64,000 nt of DNA from Chaunax sp. Z400. Lineage: Eukaryota; Chordata; Actinopteri; Lophiiformes; Chaunacidae. How positions within the stretch are numbered: position 1 is the stretch's first letter; each line of letters begins with the position of its first letter. The stretch is taken from positions 2,701,501-2,765,500 of the forward strand of contig CM075186.1 of assembly GCA_037577475.1 (NCBI GenBank), in the 5' to 3' direction. The notes beneath the pieces were generated by a model that was not told the origin of the DNA, searched no databases, and was given only the letters and a program-made list of their open reading frames with translations. This document shows positions 63,151 through 64,000 of the stretch, piece by piece. A program made the translations under genes and the position numbers.

Positions 63151-63269
63151 GAATATTATTATAGATATAGTTTTAAATTACTAATAAATAATAAGCACAT
63201 TCAACTTAAATACAAAAGTAAACTCAATTTTTAAAAAGTTATATGAATCTAGATAAATTTATTTCATGC

Positions 63270-63440
63270 AACCACACATTAGCTCGTATGCCCCACATAT
63301 AAAGGCTACAGTCCTCTAGCAGCCGGCGCGGGTTCAATTCCACCTGTAGCCATTTACCTCATGTCTTACCCCCACTTTCTCCTGTATTTCCTGCCCTTTC
63401 ATTGGTTGTTTCAATCCCCCAATAAAGGCTAAAATATCAG
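63270..63440 (+). repeat. tRNA-related SINE
   Basis: GGCTACAGTCCTCTAGCAGC, then the B-box-like GGGTTCAATTCC, CATTTACCTCATGTCTTACC and a CAATAAAGGCTAAAAT tail. This matches a widespread percomorph SINE pattern. Confidence 0.65.
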
Positions 63441-64000
63441 AAAAAATACAACAACTAAAAAAAAATCTGATTTGCAGAATAGCTCTGTAAGTGTAATAAA
63501 AGGATCCTTATCAGTCTGACTGTGCTGCAGCCCTGTCTCATAACCTGATATTTATGCCATTGTTGGCATTTGAATTTTAGTGATTTAGTGAGTCCACACG
63601 TCATACAACCTTTTTCTTTTTTTTTTCTTTTTTTCTTAGTTTATTTTTCAGGGACAAATGCAAGGAACATTGTAACAAGTAACAATTTACAAGATACATA
63701 TATATGTGTTGCATACAAGATTTCTAGCCAATGGCTAATCTGCAATCTCTGTCCCTGGTTAGGCTTTTCTGCTAAAATCATCATAATTTAAAATCGTTAC
63801 TAAAATGAAAACACTAAAGACACAGAGTAAAACATCTTACACATTAACATATACATATACATATTCTTGTTCTAGAAATAACATCCACCATCGACTAGAG
63901 CAGACAGGACAGAATAAAAAGACAACAGAATGACAAGTGTTATGTTTGAAATAAAGAAAACAAACATTTGTATTCATTATAACTACTTATTTGTGTAAAT

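Larger units (their letters stand above)
60530..64000 (+). other. First coding intron of the ATP2B gene
   Basis: No further PMCA exon was recognised up to the window edge. The stretch is AT-rich and includes two tRNA-related repeat copies, listed separately. Confidence 0.7.

Noticed and set aside
63300..63375. tRNA gene suggested by GGGTTCAATTCC
   Set aside because: No cloverleaf could be drawn; it is the B-box-like part of a SINE.

Overview
The window reads as nuclear DNA of a ray-finned, probably percomorph, fish. It holds spliced vertebrate genes with GT-AG introns, long CA/GT microsatellites, and many degenerate fish-type SINE, LINE and DNA-transposon remnants. Five protein-coding genes can be supported by exon-by-exon reading in which splice phases close. 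No CRISPR array, bacterial operon, rRNA or convincing tRNA gene was seen.

Layout. (1) About 1930-13372, minus strand: gramd4, seventeen coding exons from the start codon to the GRAM domain. The last ~35 codons appear to lie left of base 1. (2) 16547-19694, plus strand, divergent from gramd4: a six-exon, 261-residue protein of the cytosolic 5'-nucleotidase I (NT5C1A/NT5C1B) family that seems to have lost its catalytic aspartates. (3) 19695-27454: gene-poor spacer with a decayed minisatellite, LINE pieces and a 330-bp hAT-type element with an 8-bp target duplication. (4) 27455-39688, plus strand: drd4, the D4 dopamine receptor, complete in four coding exons (384 residues). Its 6.9-kb intron 2 collects transposon debris, including a Harbinger-like element inserted in a LINE. 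(5) 39689-44745: spacer with one CRE-bearing candidate start site. (6) 44746-56130, minus strand: deaf1, complete in thirteen coding exons (538 residues) with SAND and MYND domains. Its first intron uses a GC donor. (7) 60334-60529, plus strand: first coding exon of a plasma-membrane calcium pump gene (ATP2B family), the rest lying beyond the right edge.

The genes do not form one pathway. GRAMD4 is a membrane GRAM protein, DRD4 an aminergic GPCR, DEAF1 a DNA-binding regulator and ATP2B a calcium pump. drd4 and deaf1 are neighbours in mammals too, so that pair is conserved synteny.

The points most worth a second look are the apparent pseudoenzyme of the 5'-nucleotidase family, dinucleotide microsatellites that run directly into the splice sites of three exons, a 45-nt in-frame cassette-like exon in deaf1, and several structurally well-defined small transposons. 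I do not see a previously undescribed multi-gene system here.
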